A DNA stretch of 64,000 nucleotides from RAM1 sp040376925 (GTDB lineage Bacteria > Pseudomonadota > Gammaproteobacteria > Burkholderiales > Burkholderiaceae_C). Location of the stretch: NCBI GenBank assembly GCA_040376925.1, contig JBEIPU010000003.1:1-64000 (forward strand), given 5' to 3'. Shown piece after piece: positions 16,023 through 24,461 of this stretch. Below the pieces are notes generated by a model. The model did not search any database. It had not been told where the DNA came from and worked only from the letters and a program-made list of their open reading frames with translations. The number at the start of each line of letters is the position of its first letter. Position 1 is the stretch's first letter. The translations under genes and the position numbers were made by a program.

Positions 16023-17198
16023 TTGATTGCCAGCGCCACACACCCGGCTGCCCGCGATGCCCGCACGGCCGGCGCCGCCGCGCTGGCGCAGGCCCTGCGC
16101 GCCACGCGCGAACGCACGCTGGGCCTGCTGGCGGCCTGGCAGCAGGCGCTTCCCGGCCTGCGCGTGCCGTATGCGGGCGAGCTGAACCCCCCGCTTTGGG
16201 AGCTGGGCCATGTGGGCTGGTTCCAGGAATGGTGGATTGCCCGCAACCGCGAACGCGCGCTGGGTGTGGCCTGCAACCCCGGCCATGCGCGGCCTGCCTC
16301 GCACCTGCCGGGCGCTGACGCACTGTTCAATTCCAGCGAGGTGCCACACCTCACGCGCTGGGATCTGCCCCTGCCGGGCGTGGACGCCCTGGTGCGCTAC
16401 CTGGCGCAGGTACAGGCCGACACGCTGGCGCTGCTGCAGGAGGCCGGTGGCGGTGCGGAGCCCGGCGACGACGCCCTGTATTTCTGGCGGCTGGTGCTGT
16501 TTCATGAGCAGATGCACAACGAAGCGTCGGTGTACATGGCGCAGGCGCTGGGCGTGGCCATCCCCGAAGCACTGGCCCGCGGCCATGCAGCGGGCGCCAG
16601 CCGCAGCGGCGACCTGCATGTGCCCGCGCAGACGGTGCAAACAGGCCACACCGGCGCCGGCTTTGCGTTTGACAATGAACTGGCCGCGCACGCGGCAGAC
16701 CTGCCCGCCTTCCAGATCGACGCCGCACCCGTGACCTGGGCGCGCTACCTGCCGTTCACCGAGGCCACTGGCCATGCCTTGCCGCCGCATGTGCGTTTGC
16801 AGGACGGGCAATGGCAGCAGCGGCACTTTGGGCGCTGGCTGCCGCTGGACCTGAACGCCCCGGCCGTGCACCTGAGCTGGCACGACGCCCAGGCCTGGTG
16901 CCAGTGGGCTGGCCGGCGCCTGCCGACCGAGGCGCAGTGGGAATGCGCCGCGCGTGTCCACGGGCACGCGATGGTCTGGGGCGAGGTGTGGGAATGGACG
17001 GCCAGCGCGTTCGAGCCCTACCCTGGCTTTGTGGCCCATCCGTACCGCGACTATTCGCAGCCGTGGTTTGGCCACAGCCGGCGCGTGCTGCGCGGCGGCT
17101 GCGCCGCCACCGACGCGCAGATGCTGCATGTGGCGTACCGCAACTACTTCACGCCCGAGCGGCGCGACATCTTTGCCGGATTTCGCTCCATAGCCTGA
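16023..17198 (+). CDS. senA: SenA: selenoneine synthase (EgtB-like non-heme iron enzyme)
   Basis: SenA couples the selenosugar to hercynine to give selenoneine. The 391-residue protein has an N-terminal DinB-like iron-binding domain with three histidines: His63 in LGHVGWF, and His161 and His165 in the HX3HXE motif HEQMHNE. A C-terminal formylglycine-generating-enzyme-like domain carries WEWTAS and RVLRGG. EgtB, which makes ergothioneine, is the alternative, but adjacency to senB and senC favours selenium. TTG at 16023 is the only plausible start after the stop at 16008-16010, with GAAAGGG as ribosome site. It ends 11 nt from the convergent egtD. Confidence 0.9.
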   Translation: MIASATHPAARDARTAGAAALAQALRATRERTLGLLAAWQQALPGLRVPYAGELNPPLWELGHVGWFQEWWIARNRERALGVACNPGHARPASHLPGADALFNSSEVPHLTRWDLPLPGVDALVRYLAQVQADTLALLQEAGGGAEPGDDALYFWRLVLFHEQMHNEASVYMAQALGVAIPEALARGHAAGASRSGDLHVPAQTVQTGHTGAGFAFDNELAAHAADLPAFQIDAAPVTWARYLPFTEATGHALPPHVRLQDGQWQQRHFGRWLPLDLNAPAVHLSWHDAQAWCQWAGRRLPTEAQWECAARVHGHAMVWGEVWEWTASAFEPYPGFVAHPYRDYSQPWFGHSRRVLRGGCAATDAQMLHVAYRNYFTPERRDIFAGFRSIA

Positions 17199-17209
17199 AA
17201 AACGGTGTT

Positions 17210-18178
17210 TCAGCATGCCGCCCAGAACACCGCAAAACGCGCATCGGCATCCGTCCAGTGCCGGTGCGACGCAAAGCCTGCGCCGTGCAGCAGCTGCGCA
17301 AAACGCGGCACCGTCCATTTGTACGAGTTTTCGGTGTGGATGCGCTCGCCCGCGGCAAACGTACGTTCGCCACCGGGCCAGCGCACGGTAGCGGGGCGCA
17401 CAGCCTGCAGGTGCATCTCGATGCGGGCCAGCGCCTCGTCATACAGCGCCACGTGGCGCCAGTCGGCCAGGGCAAAGTCGGTGCCCGCCAGCCGGTTGAT
17501 GTGCGGCAGCAGGTTGCGGTTGAAGGCGGCCGTCACGCCCAGGGCGTCGTCATAGGCGGCCTCCAGCTCGGCCTTGGCCTTGACCAGGTCCACCCCGATC
17601 AGCAGCCCGCTGCCCGCCACCGGCCCACAGGCGCCCCGCACGCTGCGCAGGAATGCCAGCGCCTCATCGGGTGTGAAATTGCCGATGCTGGAGCCGGGGT
17701 AGAACAGCACGCGCGGCCCGTCGCCGGGCGCACCGGCCTCGGGCGGCAGCGTGAGCCCGGCGGAAAAATCCAGCCCCAGACCCACCATGTCCAGGTCAGG
17801 GTACTGGCGCTGCAGGCATTCCAGCGCATTGCGCAAAAAATCGACCGAAATATCCACCGCCACATAGCGGGCCGGCGCCAGGCGGCCAAACAGGCGCGCA
17901 GCCTTGTTGCAGTTGCCCGCGCCCAGGTCGACCAGCGTGGCGCCCTGGGGCACCTGCGCGGCCACGGCGGCGCCATGGGTGTCAAAAATCGCCGCTTCGG
18001 TGCGCGTGGGGTAGTACTCGGGCAGCTCGGTGATGGCCTCGAACAGGCGCGAACCCAGCGCGTCGTAAAGGTACTTGGGCGAGGTATGGGCCTGCGGCGC
18101 GCGCAGGCCCTGCAGCAGCTCGGCGCGCACGGCGTCGCGGTTGTCGTGGTGAAGCTGGACGAACAGGGGAGTTTTCAT
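17210..18178 (-). CDS. egtD: EgtD: L-histidine N-alpha-methyltransferase
   Basis: Trimethylates the alpha-amino group of histidine with three S-adenosylmethionines to give hercynine, the betaine acceptor used by SenA or EgtB. The 322-residue protein has the SAM-binding DLGAGNCNK, the FYPGSSIGNF loop and ENSYKW near the C-terminus, as in EgtD proteins. Length is typical. It is convergent with senA (11-nt gap) and divergent from the selenium ABC transporter operon. It completes the hercynine branch of the pathway. Confidence 0.93.
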   Translation of the reverse strand: MKTPLFVQLHHDNRDAVRAELLQGLRAPQAHTSPKYLYDALGSRLFEAITELPEYYPTRTEAAIFDTHGAAVAAQVPQGATLVDLGAGNCNKAARLFGRLAPARYVAVDISVDFLRNALECLQRQYPDLDMVGLGLDFSAGLTLPPEAGAPGDGPRVLFYPGSSIGNFTPDEALAFLRSVRGACGPVAGSGLLIGVDLVKAKAELEAAYDDALGVTAAFNRNLLPHINRLAGTDFALADWRHVALYDEALARIEMHLQAVRPATVRWPGGERTFAAGERIHTENSYKWTVPRFAQLLHGAGFASHRHWTDADARFAVFWAAC

Positions 18179-18245
18179 GGGGCGTGCGCGGGGGTGGTGG
18201 CAGATGGTAGCCGTGCGCTGTCGTTTTGATACGGCCAGACCTTAC

Positions 18246-18305
18246 ACCCGGATTCAAGGGGTTTGCAGCAGGACGGGGGCATTGATTTCGCGCTTTAATC
18301 CGGGT
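18246..18305. promoter_or_regulatory. 9-bp dyad in the egtD / transporter divergent promoter region
   Basis: ACCCGGATT at 18246-18254 and its exact complement AATCCGGGT at 18297-18305, separated by 42 nt. It lies in the 162-bp gap between divergently transcribed egtD and the transporter operon. It could be two half-sites of one regulator controlling both operons, but nine bases in GC-rich DNA can also recur by chance. Confidence 0.35.
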
Positions 18306-18340
18306 TTGCCCTTTCACCCCACCTGTTCCAGGAGCCCGAC

Positions 18341-19207
18341 ATGATCAGCTTTTCACCGTCCCGAACCTTCAAGGTCATGATGACCTGCGCCGTGATTTGC
18401 TTTGGCGGGTTATCGCACGCGCAGCAGGTCTTTCGCGTCACCACCATCCCCGAAGAAGCCGCCACCGAGCAGGTGCGCAAGTTCACGCCGCTGGCCAGCT
18501 ACCTGGAAAAGCAGCTGGGCGTGAAGGTGGAGTTCACGCCGGTCAGCGATTACCCCGCCGCGGTCGAAGCGCTGGTGAACAAGAAGGTGGACCTGGTGTG
18601 GTTCGGCGGCTTCACCTTCGTGCAGGCCAACCTGCGCTCGGGCGGCAAGGTCGTGCCCATCGCCCAGCGCGAGGAAGACACCAAATTCCAGTCGGTTTTC
18701 ATTGCCAAGACCGACTCGGGCATCAAGACCCTGAACGACATGAAGGGCAAGCAGGTTTCATTCGGCTCGCAAAGCAGCACCTCGGGCCACCTGATGCCGC
18801 GCAGCTTCCTGCTGCAGGCCAGCATCAACCCGGAAAAGGATTTCAGGCGCATCGCCTACAGCGGCGCGCATGACGCCACCATTGCCTCGGTGGTCAGCGG
18901 CAAGGTGGACGCCGCCGCGCTGGACATCACGGTGTGGCGCAAGTTCGTGGGCGAGAACAAGGTGGACACCAAGGCCGTGGACGTGTTCTACACCACGCCG
19001 GGCTACTTCAACTACAACTGGTCGGTGCATGCCGACATGCCGGCCGACATGCAGGCCAAGGTCAAGGCCGCGCTGCTGGCGCTGAACCCCGCGGACGCCG
19101 CGCAGGGCGAGATCCTCAAGCTCAACCGCGCGACGCGCTACATCGCCACCACGCCCGACAACTACAAGGGCCTGGAAGCCGCCGCGCGCAGCGCCGGCCT
19201 GCTGTAA
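18341..19207 (+). CDS. putative selenate/selenium-oxyanion ABC transporter binding protein (PhnD-like)
   Basis: A 288-residue periplasmic binding protein with a signal peptide (cleavage near SHAQQ). It belongs to the PhnD/phosphite-phosphonate superfamily. The mature start FRVTTIPEEAATE, KVEFTPVSDYPAAVEAL and DLVWFGGFTFVQA match, as I recall, the subgroup annotated as putative selenate ABC transporter binding protein. Its genes (binding protein, ATPase, two permeases) have the phn layout, but no phosphonate-degradation genes are present. The sen/egtD genes alongside support selenium as substrate; phosphonate or phosphite remains the alternative. Confidence 0.82.
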   Translation: MISFSPSRTFKVMMTCAVICFGGLSHAQQVFRVTTIPEEAATEQVRKFTPLASYLEKQLGVKVEFTPVSDYPAAVEALVNKKVDLVWFGGFTFVQANLRSGGKVVPIAQREEDTKFQSVFIAKTDSGIKTLNDMKGKQVSFGSQSSTSGHLMPRSFLLQASINPEKDFRRIAYSGAHDATIASVVSGKVDAAALDITVWRKFVGENKVDTKAVDVFYTTPGYFNYNWSVHADMPADMQAKVKAALLALNPADAAQGEILKLNRATRYIATTPDNYKGLEAAARSAGLL

Positions 19208-19231
19208 GGCACACACGTAAGGCATACACCC

Positions 19232-20065
19232 TTGCGCATCGAGCTTCAAGGCGTCGCGGCCCGCCACCCGGCCGCGCGCGCCGGTGCCGCACCGGCGCTG
19301 CAGCCGCTGGACCTGGCCATTGCCGCTGGCGAACAGGTGGCCGTGATCGGCCCGTCAGGCGCGGGCAAGACCACACTGCTGCAGGTGCTGGCCTGCGCGC
19401 TCAGGCCTGGCGCCGGGCGCATGCAGCTGGATGCGCAGGACCCATGGCAGCTGCCCCGCAGCGAGCTGCAGCGCCTGCGCGGGCGGCTGTTCCTGGCGCC
19501 GCAGGTGCCGCCGCTGCCGCCACGCCAGCGTGTGGTCACGTCGGTGCTGGCCGGGCGGCTGCCCGCCATGGGCCTGCTGGCCAGCGTGCGCTCGCTGTTC
19601 TACCCCAGCGACATCCCGGCTGCCTACGAGGCGCTGGAGCGTTTTGACCTGTCAGACAAGCTGTTTGAGCGGGTGGACCGCCTGTCGGGCGGCGAACGCC
19701 AGCGCGTGGGCCTGGCCCGTGCGCTGCTGGCGCCCGCCAGCCTGTGGCTGGTGGACGAGCCGCTGTCGGCGCTGGACCCGTCGCGCTCGCGCCAGGCGGT
19801 CGCCACGCTGGTGGACGGTGCGCGCGAGCGCGGCGCCACGCTGGTGGCCACGCTGCACCAGGTGGACGTGGCGCTGGCGAACTTCCCGCGCATCATCGGC
19901 CTGCGCGACGGCGCACTGGCGTTTGACCTGCGCGCGGGCGACGTGACGCGCGAGCGGCTGGCTGCGCTGTACGACCAGCACGAACACGAGCTGCGCGGTG
20001 ATGCGCCGGTGGCACTGCCGGATGTCGACGCCGCGCCCCAGCCCGTGGTCATGCACTGCCGCTGA
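19232..20065 (+). CDS. PhnC-like ABC transporter ATP-binding protein
   Basis: A 277-residue ATPase energising the importer. It shows Walker A GPSGAGKTT, the LSGGERQRVGLARAL signature and Walker B LWLVDEPLSALD. The start is TTG at 19232 with AAGG upstream, placing MRIELQGV at the N-terminus; no better ATG or GTG precedes the Walker region. The C-terminus is about 30 residues longer than the conserved fold. It lies 24 nt after the binding protein gene and 7 nt before the first permease. Confidence 0.88.
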   Translation: MRIELQGVAARHPAARAGAAPALQPLDLAIAAGEQVAVIGPSGAGKTTLLQVLACALRPGAGRMQLDAQDPWQLPRSELQRLRGRLFLAPQVPPLPPRQRVVTSVLAGRLPAMGLLASVRSLFYPSDIPAAYEALERFDLSDKLFERVDRLSGGERQRVGLARALLAPASLWLVDEPLSALDPSRSRQAVATLVDGARERGATLVATLHQVDVALANFPRIIGLRDGALAFDLRAGDVTRERLAALYDQHEHELRGDAPVALPDVDAAPQPVVMHCR

Positions 20066-20072
20066 CCCCCGC

Positions 20073-20915
20073 ATGAATGCAACCACCGCCCCTTTGCGCC
20101 GCGCGCCGGACCGCGACCCGGCCTGGCTGTCGCGGCTCTTGCTGATCAGCGCGCTCGTGGTGGTGCTGTGGCCGCTGGGCGTGGCCACCGAATTCCGCCC
20201 CTGGGTGCTGCTGGAACCAGACAACCTCAAGATCAGCGCGCAGTTCATCGGCAGCTTCTGGCCGCTGGCCTTCAGCGGTGAATTCCTGGCCATGGTGGCG
20301 CGCGACACCTGGCGCACCGTGGCCATGGCCACCGCCGGCGTCACGCTGGCGCTGGTCATTGCCATACCGCTCACGCTGCTGTCCACGCGCGTGCTGTCGG
20401 TGTCGGCCCTGTCCGGGCGCATGGCGCGCGGGCCGTTCTGGCTGCGCCAGGCCATGCGGTGGCTGCTGATCGTGCTGCGCAGCATCCCCGAGCTGGTGTG
20501 GGCGCTGGTGTTTGTGCGTGTGGTGGGCCTGGGGCCCACGGCCGGCGTGCTGGCCATTGCGCTGACCTACGGCGGCATGCTGGGCAAGGTCTATGGCGAG
20601 ATTCTGGAAAGCGGCGAACACCACGCCACCGAAACCCTGCTGCGCAACGGCTCGGGCCGCCTGCAGGCCTTCCTGTTCGGCCTGCTGCCCACCAACGCGG
20701 CGGAACTGACCAGCTACACCGTGTACCGCTGGGAATGCGCGATCCGCTCGTCGGTGGTGTTGGGCTTTGTGGGCGCGGGCGGCCTGGGCCAGCAGCTGGA
20801 CAACTCCATGAAGATGTTCAATGGCGGTGAAGTGGCCAGCATGCTGCTGGTGTTCATTGCACTCGTCGCCCTGGCCGACCGCGTCAGCGCCTGGCTTAGA
20901 AAAGCGTTGGGATAG
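20073..20915 (+). CDS. PhnE-like ABC transporter permease 1
   Basis: A 280-residue inner-membrane permease with about six helices and the conserved permease loop (LRNGSGRLQAFLFGLLPTNAAELTSY read in parts, near residues 190-215) that contacts the ATPase. The ending GFVGAGGLGQQLDNSMKMF is typical of PhnE. ATG at 20073 was chosen because the longer frame overlaps the ATPase gene. It pairs with the following paralogous permease to form the channel. Confidence 0.86.
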   Translation: MNATTAPLRRAPDRDPAWLSRLLLISALVVVLWPLGVATEFRPWVLLEPDNLKISAQFIGSFWPLAFSGEFLAMVARDTWRTVAMATAGVTLALVIAIPLTLLSTRVLSVSALSGRMARGPFWLRQAMRWLLIVLRSIPELVWALVFVRVVGLGPTAGVLAIALTYGGMLGKVYGEILESGEHHATETLLRNGSGRLQAFLFGLLPTNAAELTSYTVYRWECAIRSSVVLGFVGAGGLGQQLDNSMKMFNGGEVASMLLVFIALVALADRVSAWLRKALG

Positions 20916-20919
20916 ACCG

Positions 20920-21747
20920 ATGACCCCACCCCGCGCCGCCAACACGCCGTACAAGCTGCCGCCGCCGCTGTTTGATGCGCGCTGCCGTGCCTGCTGGTTC
21001 ACGCTGGCAATCGTCGTGCTGGTGGTGGCGAGCTTCTGGTCACTCAACCTGCAGTGGAAGCAGTTTCTGTCGCTGGACGCCGCGCGCAGCATGGGCAAGT
21101 TCCTGGGCGAATTTTTCCCGCCCGACCTGTCGCCCGCGTTCGTGACCAAGGTGGCCATCGGCGCCTGGGAAACGTTGGCCATGTCGGCGCTGGGCACGCT
21201 GCTGGCCGTGGCCGGCGGGCTGGCGCTGGCGCTGCCGGCCAGCCGGCTGCACCAGGGCGACGCCGCCCGCACGCGTGGCGCCACGCGGCTGGTGCTGAAC
21301 GCGCTGCGCAGCATCCCCGAGCTGGTGTGGGCCGCGCTGCTGCTGATCTCGGCCGGCCTGGGCCCGTTTGCCGGCACGCTGGCGCTGGCGCTGCACACCA
21401 CCGGCGTGCTGGGCCGCCTGTTTGCCGAAGCCATCGAGAACGCGCCCGCGGGCCCCGGCGATGCGCTGCGCGCACAGGGCGTGGGCAATGGCCGCGTGTT
21501 CCTGTATGCCACCTTGCCGCAGGTGCTGCCGCAGCTCATGAGCTACACCCTGTACCGCTGGGAAAACAACATCCGCGCTGCCGCCGTGCTGGGCGTGGTG
21601 GGCGCGGGCGGTCTGGGCCAGCTGCTGGCCTTTCACATGGGCCTGTTCCAGATGGGCAAGACAGCCACCATCCTGGGCGCGATGCTGCTGATGGTGGTGC
21701 TGGTGGATGCATTGAGTTATGTCTGGCGTCGCGCACTCATGCGCTGA
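20920..21747 (+). CDS. PhnE-like ABC transporter permease 2
   Basis: A 275-residue permease homologous to the previous one, sharing the LRSIPELVWA helix and the VGAGGLGQLLAFH end. It starts 4 nt after the first permease gene and ends 10 nt before a YHS lipoprotein gene, so all five genes appear to form one operon. Two different permeases are usual for phn-type importers. Confidence 0.86.
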   Translation: MTPPRAANTPYKLPPPLFDARCRACWFTLAIVVLVVASFWSLNLQWKQFLSLDAARSMGKFLGEFFPPDLSPAFVTKVAIGAWETLAMSALGTLLAVAGGLALALPASRLHQGDAARTRGATRLVLNALRSIPELVWAALLLISAGLGPFAGTLALALHTTGVLGRLFAEAIENAPAGPGDALRAQGVGNGRVFLYATLPQVLPQLMSYTLYRWENNIRAAAVLGVVGAGGLGQLLAFHMGLFQMGKTATILGAMLLMVVLVDALSYVWRRALMR

Positions 21748-21757
21748 AAGGGTTCCC

Positions 21758-22420
21758 ATGCGTGCCTGGCTGATCCGAACTCTGATACTGGCCGGCGCCG
21801 CGCTGCTGTCGGCCTGCGGCACACCCTATGCCACCGTGCCTAACAAGGCAGGCGAGCCCGTGATGCTGCTGGGCCATGACCCGGTGGCGTACTTCACCCA
21901 GGGCAAGCCGGTGCGCGGCACGCCGGCCAACAAGGTGAGCCTGCCTGAGCGCACCTATTACTTTGCCAGCGCCGAACACCAGCGCCTGTTCCAGGCCGAC
22001 CCGGCCAGGTACGAGCCGCAGTACGGCGGCTTTTGCGCCAGCGGCGCGGCCTTTGCCATCAAGCTGGGCAGCGACCCCACGGCCTGGCAGATCTACAACG
22101 GCCGCCTGTTCATCTTCGGCGACGCCTTGGGCCAGACCGCCTGGGCCGTGGACCCGGCCTGGAACGTGGGCCATGGCGACCGCCTGTGGCCGGGCATACA
22201 GGACAAGGGTTGGCGGGCTGCATCGCTTGCGGCCTACACCAGCAAGGTACCCCACTACAAAACCGGTGCACAGATCAAGGCCGAACACGAAGCCAAAAAC
22301 CCCGGCCAACCCTGGCCTGCCTACAACCCGGGCGGCATGGTGACCAACCTGTTCTTGAAGCGGCCTGGCTGGCGTGCGGCTGAGGGGTTTGGGCAGCCTG
22401 CGGTGGGGTATCCGGAGTAA
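21758..22420 (+). CDS. YHS-domain lipoprotein, last gene of the selenium transporter operon
   Basis: A 220-residue exported lipoprotein (lipobox LSAC, Cys20). Its YHS-like region runs about 35-140, with HDPVAYFTQGKPV, ASAEHQRLF and YGGFCAS (Cys93). This resembles the group annotated as YHS domain-containing (seleno)proteins, in which some members have selenocysteine; here the residue is Cys (TGC). The C-terminal 80 residues are unlike the second YHS protein. YHS domains are thought to bind metal. It starts 10 nt after the second permease, so a role in selenium or metal handling at the envelope is suggested by position only. Confidence 0.75.
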   Translation: MRAWLIRTLILAGAALLSACGTPYATVPNKAGEPVMLLGHDPVAYFTQGKPVRGTPANKVSLPERTYYFASAEHQRLFQADPARYEPQYGGFCASGAAFAIKLGSDPTAWQIYNGRLFIFGDALGQTAWAVDPAWNVGHGDRLWPGIQDKGWRAASLAAYTSKVPHYKTGAQIKAEHEAKNPGQPWPAYNPGGMVTNLFLKRPGWRAAEGFGQPAVGYPE

Positions 22421-22471
22421 TTTTCTCCGGCTGACAGCGCCCGTCCCGCCGGGCGCCTCAGCCGGAGAAAA
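22421..22471. terminator. two-tier bidirectional terminator between convergent YHS genes
   Basis: A 14-bp perfect outer stem, TTTTCTCCGGCTGA (22421-22434) with TCAGCCGGAGAAAA (22458-22471), encloses a second stem GCGCCCG/CGGGCGC. T-runs at both ends serve the transporter operon on the plus strand and the six-gene operon on the minus strand. It sits exactly between the two stop codons. Confidence 0.93.
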
Positions 22472-22473
22472 GA

Positions 22474-23070
22474 TTACTTCCGAGCCTTCGCATCCGCAAC
22501 CATCTTCGCCAGCTCTTCACCGCTTTTGTAATGCGGCACGCGCAGCACCATGCGCTTGCTGCGCTGGATGAAGCTGTTGCTGCCGCTGACTTCTTCCTTC
22601 CAGTACTTGTCGGCCATCGCAACGTTGGCTTTCTCGTCGAGCAGGAAGGCGTCCATGGAGCCGCGCCCGCCGAAGATGTACAGCTTGCCGTCCACCATCT
22701 TCCAGGTGTCTGCGTCGCCGCCCCAGGGGATGCCGTAGACGATGCCGTTGGCGCAATAGCCGCCGTACTGGGGCAGGTACTTGGCGGGCTCCTTGTCAAA
22801 CAGCGCCTTGTGTTCGGCGCTGGCAAAGCGGAAGTCCACGCCCTGGTAGCTGCTGCGGTATTGCGGGCTGCCCTGGGCGAACTTGCCCTGGGTGAAGTAG
22901 GCCACCACGTCGGCGCCCTTGAGCATCAGGCGGCCTTCGGGGTTGTCGGCCACGGCGTTCACGGGCTTGAGCGTGCCCGAGGGGTTTTGCGCGGTGATGG
23001 CGCCGCAGCCGGCCAGGGCGGCCACCAGGATGGCAGCGCCGCCGGTGCGCAGCAGGACAGAAGAGGTCAT
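22474..23070 (-). CDS. YHS-domain lipoprotein, last gene of the six-gene operon
   Basis: A 198-residue predicted lipoprotein (lipobox LAGC, Cys22). The YHS-like region contains ADVVAYFTQGKFAQG, ASAEHKALF and YGGYCANG (Cys106), followed by WKMVDGKLYIFGG. It is clearly related in its core to the YHS lipoprotein encoded convergently at 21758-22420. Its ATG overlaps the stop of the ATP-grasp gene (ATGA, 23067-23070). No function is established. Sharing of this family between two adjoining operons suggests related chemistry at the outer face of the cell. Confidence 0.78.
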   Translation of the reverse strand: MTSSVLLRTGGAAILVAALAGCGAITAQNPSGTLKPVNAVADNPEGRLMLKGADVVAYFTQGKFAQGSPQYRSSYQGVDFRFASAEHKALFDKEPAKYLPQYGGYCANGIVYGIPWGGDADTWKMVDGKLYIFGGRGSMDAFLLDEKANVAMADKYWKEEVSGSNSFIQRSKRMVLRVPHYKSGEELAKMVADAKARK

Positions 23071-24461
23071 GGGAAAGTCTCCGGGGTTGTAGGTTCAGTG
23101 TGACGTGGAGTGTGAGCCCTGCCGGGGCCCGGCAGTTCCCGCCCCGGTGCGTGGGCATGCAGGTCGGCATACGGCGGCGTCCAGCCCAGCAACGAGCTGG
23201 CCACCTCGCAGCGCCGGCGCAGGTCGGCCGCGTCGGCACCGCCCAGGTGCACGATGCCGTAGCGGTGGCTGCCCAGCCATTTGAAGTCGCGCGCCACCGA
23301 GCCCGCGGTTTTGGGGAACTCCAGCAACAGCGCGTCGGGGTAGGCCTCGTGGAACACCTGGCGCTGCAAGGCCGTGGGTACCGGCGGCGCGCGCCACGGG
23401 TCGAACAGCCGGTACACAAAGCTCGCCGCAGCGCCTGCCGTGGGCGTGCGGCGCGGCACAGCCGCCGGGTCCTGCCCGTGGGCCAGCGCAAACGCCATGT
23501 CGTGCAGGTTGATGCCGTCCACGCGCTGGTACAGGTCCGAGAACTGCGACGCCAGGCGCGGGTTGAACTCAATCACCGTGACGCGGCCGGTGGCCGGGTC
23601 ATGGAAAAACTCCATGTTGAACATGCCGTGGGTGAAGCCCACCTCGGCCAGGAAACGGCGCGCGACGTCGGCCGCGCGCGCCACCACATCCGCGGGCAGG
23701 CGGGTGGGGTAGTCAAACCGCATGAACGATTCCGTGCCCGGGTACATCTGGATGTCCACACACCCCAGCAGGTGCATCTGGCCGCCCTGCACATAGCCGT
23801 CCAGGCAGTACTGCGGCGCGTCCACCACGGCTTCGGTCATCAGGCTGTGGGCCGTGCCGGCCTCGGGCAGGCGCTTGGCCACGACGCGTTCAAACGGCTC
23901 GACCAGGTGGCGGATGACCCACAGCTCCCAGGCACCAAAACGGGTGTGGGCATGAAGTTCGTCGTGGCTCTTCACGGTGCGCGCCAGCACCGAAAAGGCC
24001 GCCTTCACCGGCTTGACGAACAGCGGGTAGGCCAGGCCCTGTGGCACCGGGCCGCCGTATTTCGCATCAAGCCGTGCAAACGGCGGGTTGGCGTCGGGGC
24101 AGATGCGCTGCAGCACCTCGCGCGCGTACAGCTTGTGCTGGCAGGCCAGCACGGCCTTGACCGGCGTGCCGGGCCAGCCCATGCGCTCGGCCAGCAGCGC
24201 GGCGGCCAGCGCGCCAAACTGCTCGTGGTTGGACACCACGGCCTTCAGGCCCATGCGCCGGGCGCGGCGCGCCCACAGCGCCACAAAGCGGTCCATGTCA
24301 AACCAGGCCAGCCGTGCGTTGCTGGGAAAGCTGAACAGGTCAAAGCCTGCGCTGATGTGCGGCCAGCGCTGCGCCAGCCGGGCAAATTCGCGCTGGTCCC
24401 AGTCGTAGTTGAACAGGACCAGCGTGGCGGGGTGGTGGGAGTGCATGGGGGGCTTACGCAT
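23067..24461 (-). CDS. ATP-grasp domain protein of unknown substrate
   Basis: A 464-residue soluble protein. ATP-grasp features are visible: a lysine-containing strand YPLFVKPVKAAFS, an acidic metal-binding segment MEFFHDP followed by VIEFNPRLASQFSDLY. The central domain spans about residues 110-330. Such enzymes ligate a carboxylate to an amine or thiol with ATP. No carrier or partner domain is present, and the substrate is unknown. The start at 24461 overlaps the DUF3047 stop (TGATG); an ATG five codons later is the alternative. Position within a six-gene set suggests it makes or modifies a small molecule used by the others. Confidence 0.75.
   Translation of the reverse strand: MRKPPMHSHHPATLVLFNYDWDQREFARLAQRWPHISAGFDLFSFPSNARLAWFDMDRFVALWARRARRMGLKAVVSNHEQFGALAAALLAERMGWPGTPVKAVLACQHKLYAREVLQRICPDANPPFARLDAKYGGPVPQGLAYPLFVKPVKAAFSVLARTVKSHDELHAHTRFGAWELWVIRHLVEPFERVVAKRLPEAGTAHSLMTEAVVDAPQYCLDGYVQGGQMHLLGCVDIQMYPGTESFMRFDYPTRLPADVVARAADVARRFLAEVGFTHGMFNMEFFHDPATGRVTVIEFNPRLASQFSDLYQRVDGINLHDMAFALAHGQDPAAVPRRTPTAGAAASFVYRLFDPWRAPPVPTALQRQVFHEAYPDALLLEFPKTAGSVARDFKWLGSHRYGIVHLGGADAADLRRRCEVASSLLGWTPPYADLHAHAPGRELPGPGRAHTPRHTEPTTPETFP

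Noticed and set aside
16023..17198. EgtB (ergothioneine synthase) as the call for senA
   Set aside because: Related fold, but direct linkage to a selenosugar synthase-like gene and a selenophosphate synthase makes SenA much more likely.
18341..21747. Phosphonate importer (phnCDE)
   Set aside because: Same superfamily, but the binding protein resembles the putative selenate subgroup and no phosphonate catabolism genes lie near; kept only as the alternative.
21758..23070. In-frame UGA encoding selenocysteine in the YHS proteins
   Set aside because: The relevant position is an ordinary Cys codon in both and each frame ends at a normal stop, so no recoding is needed.
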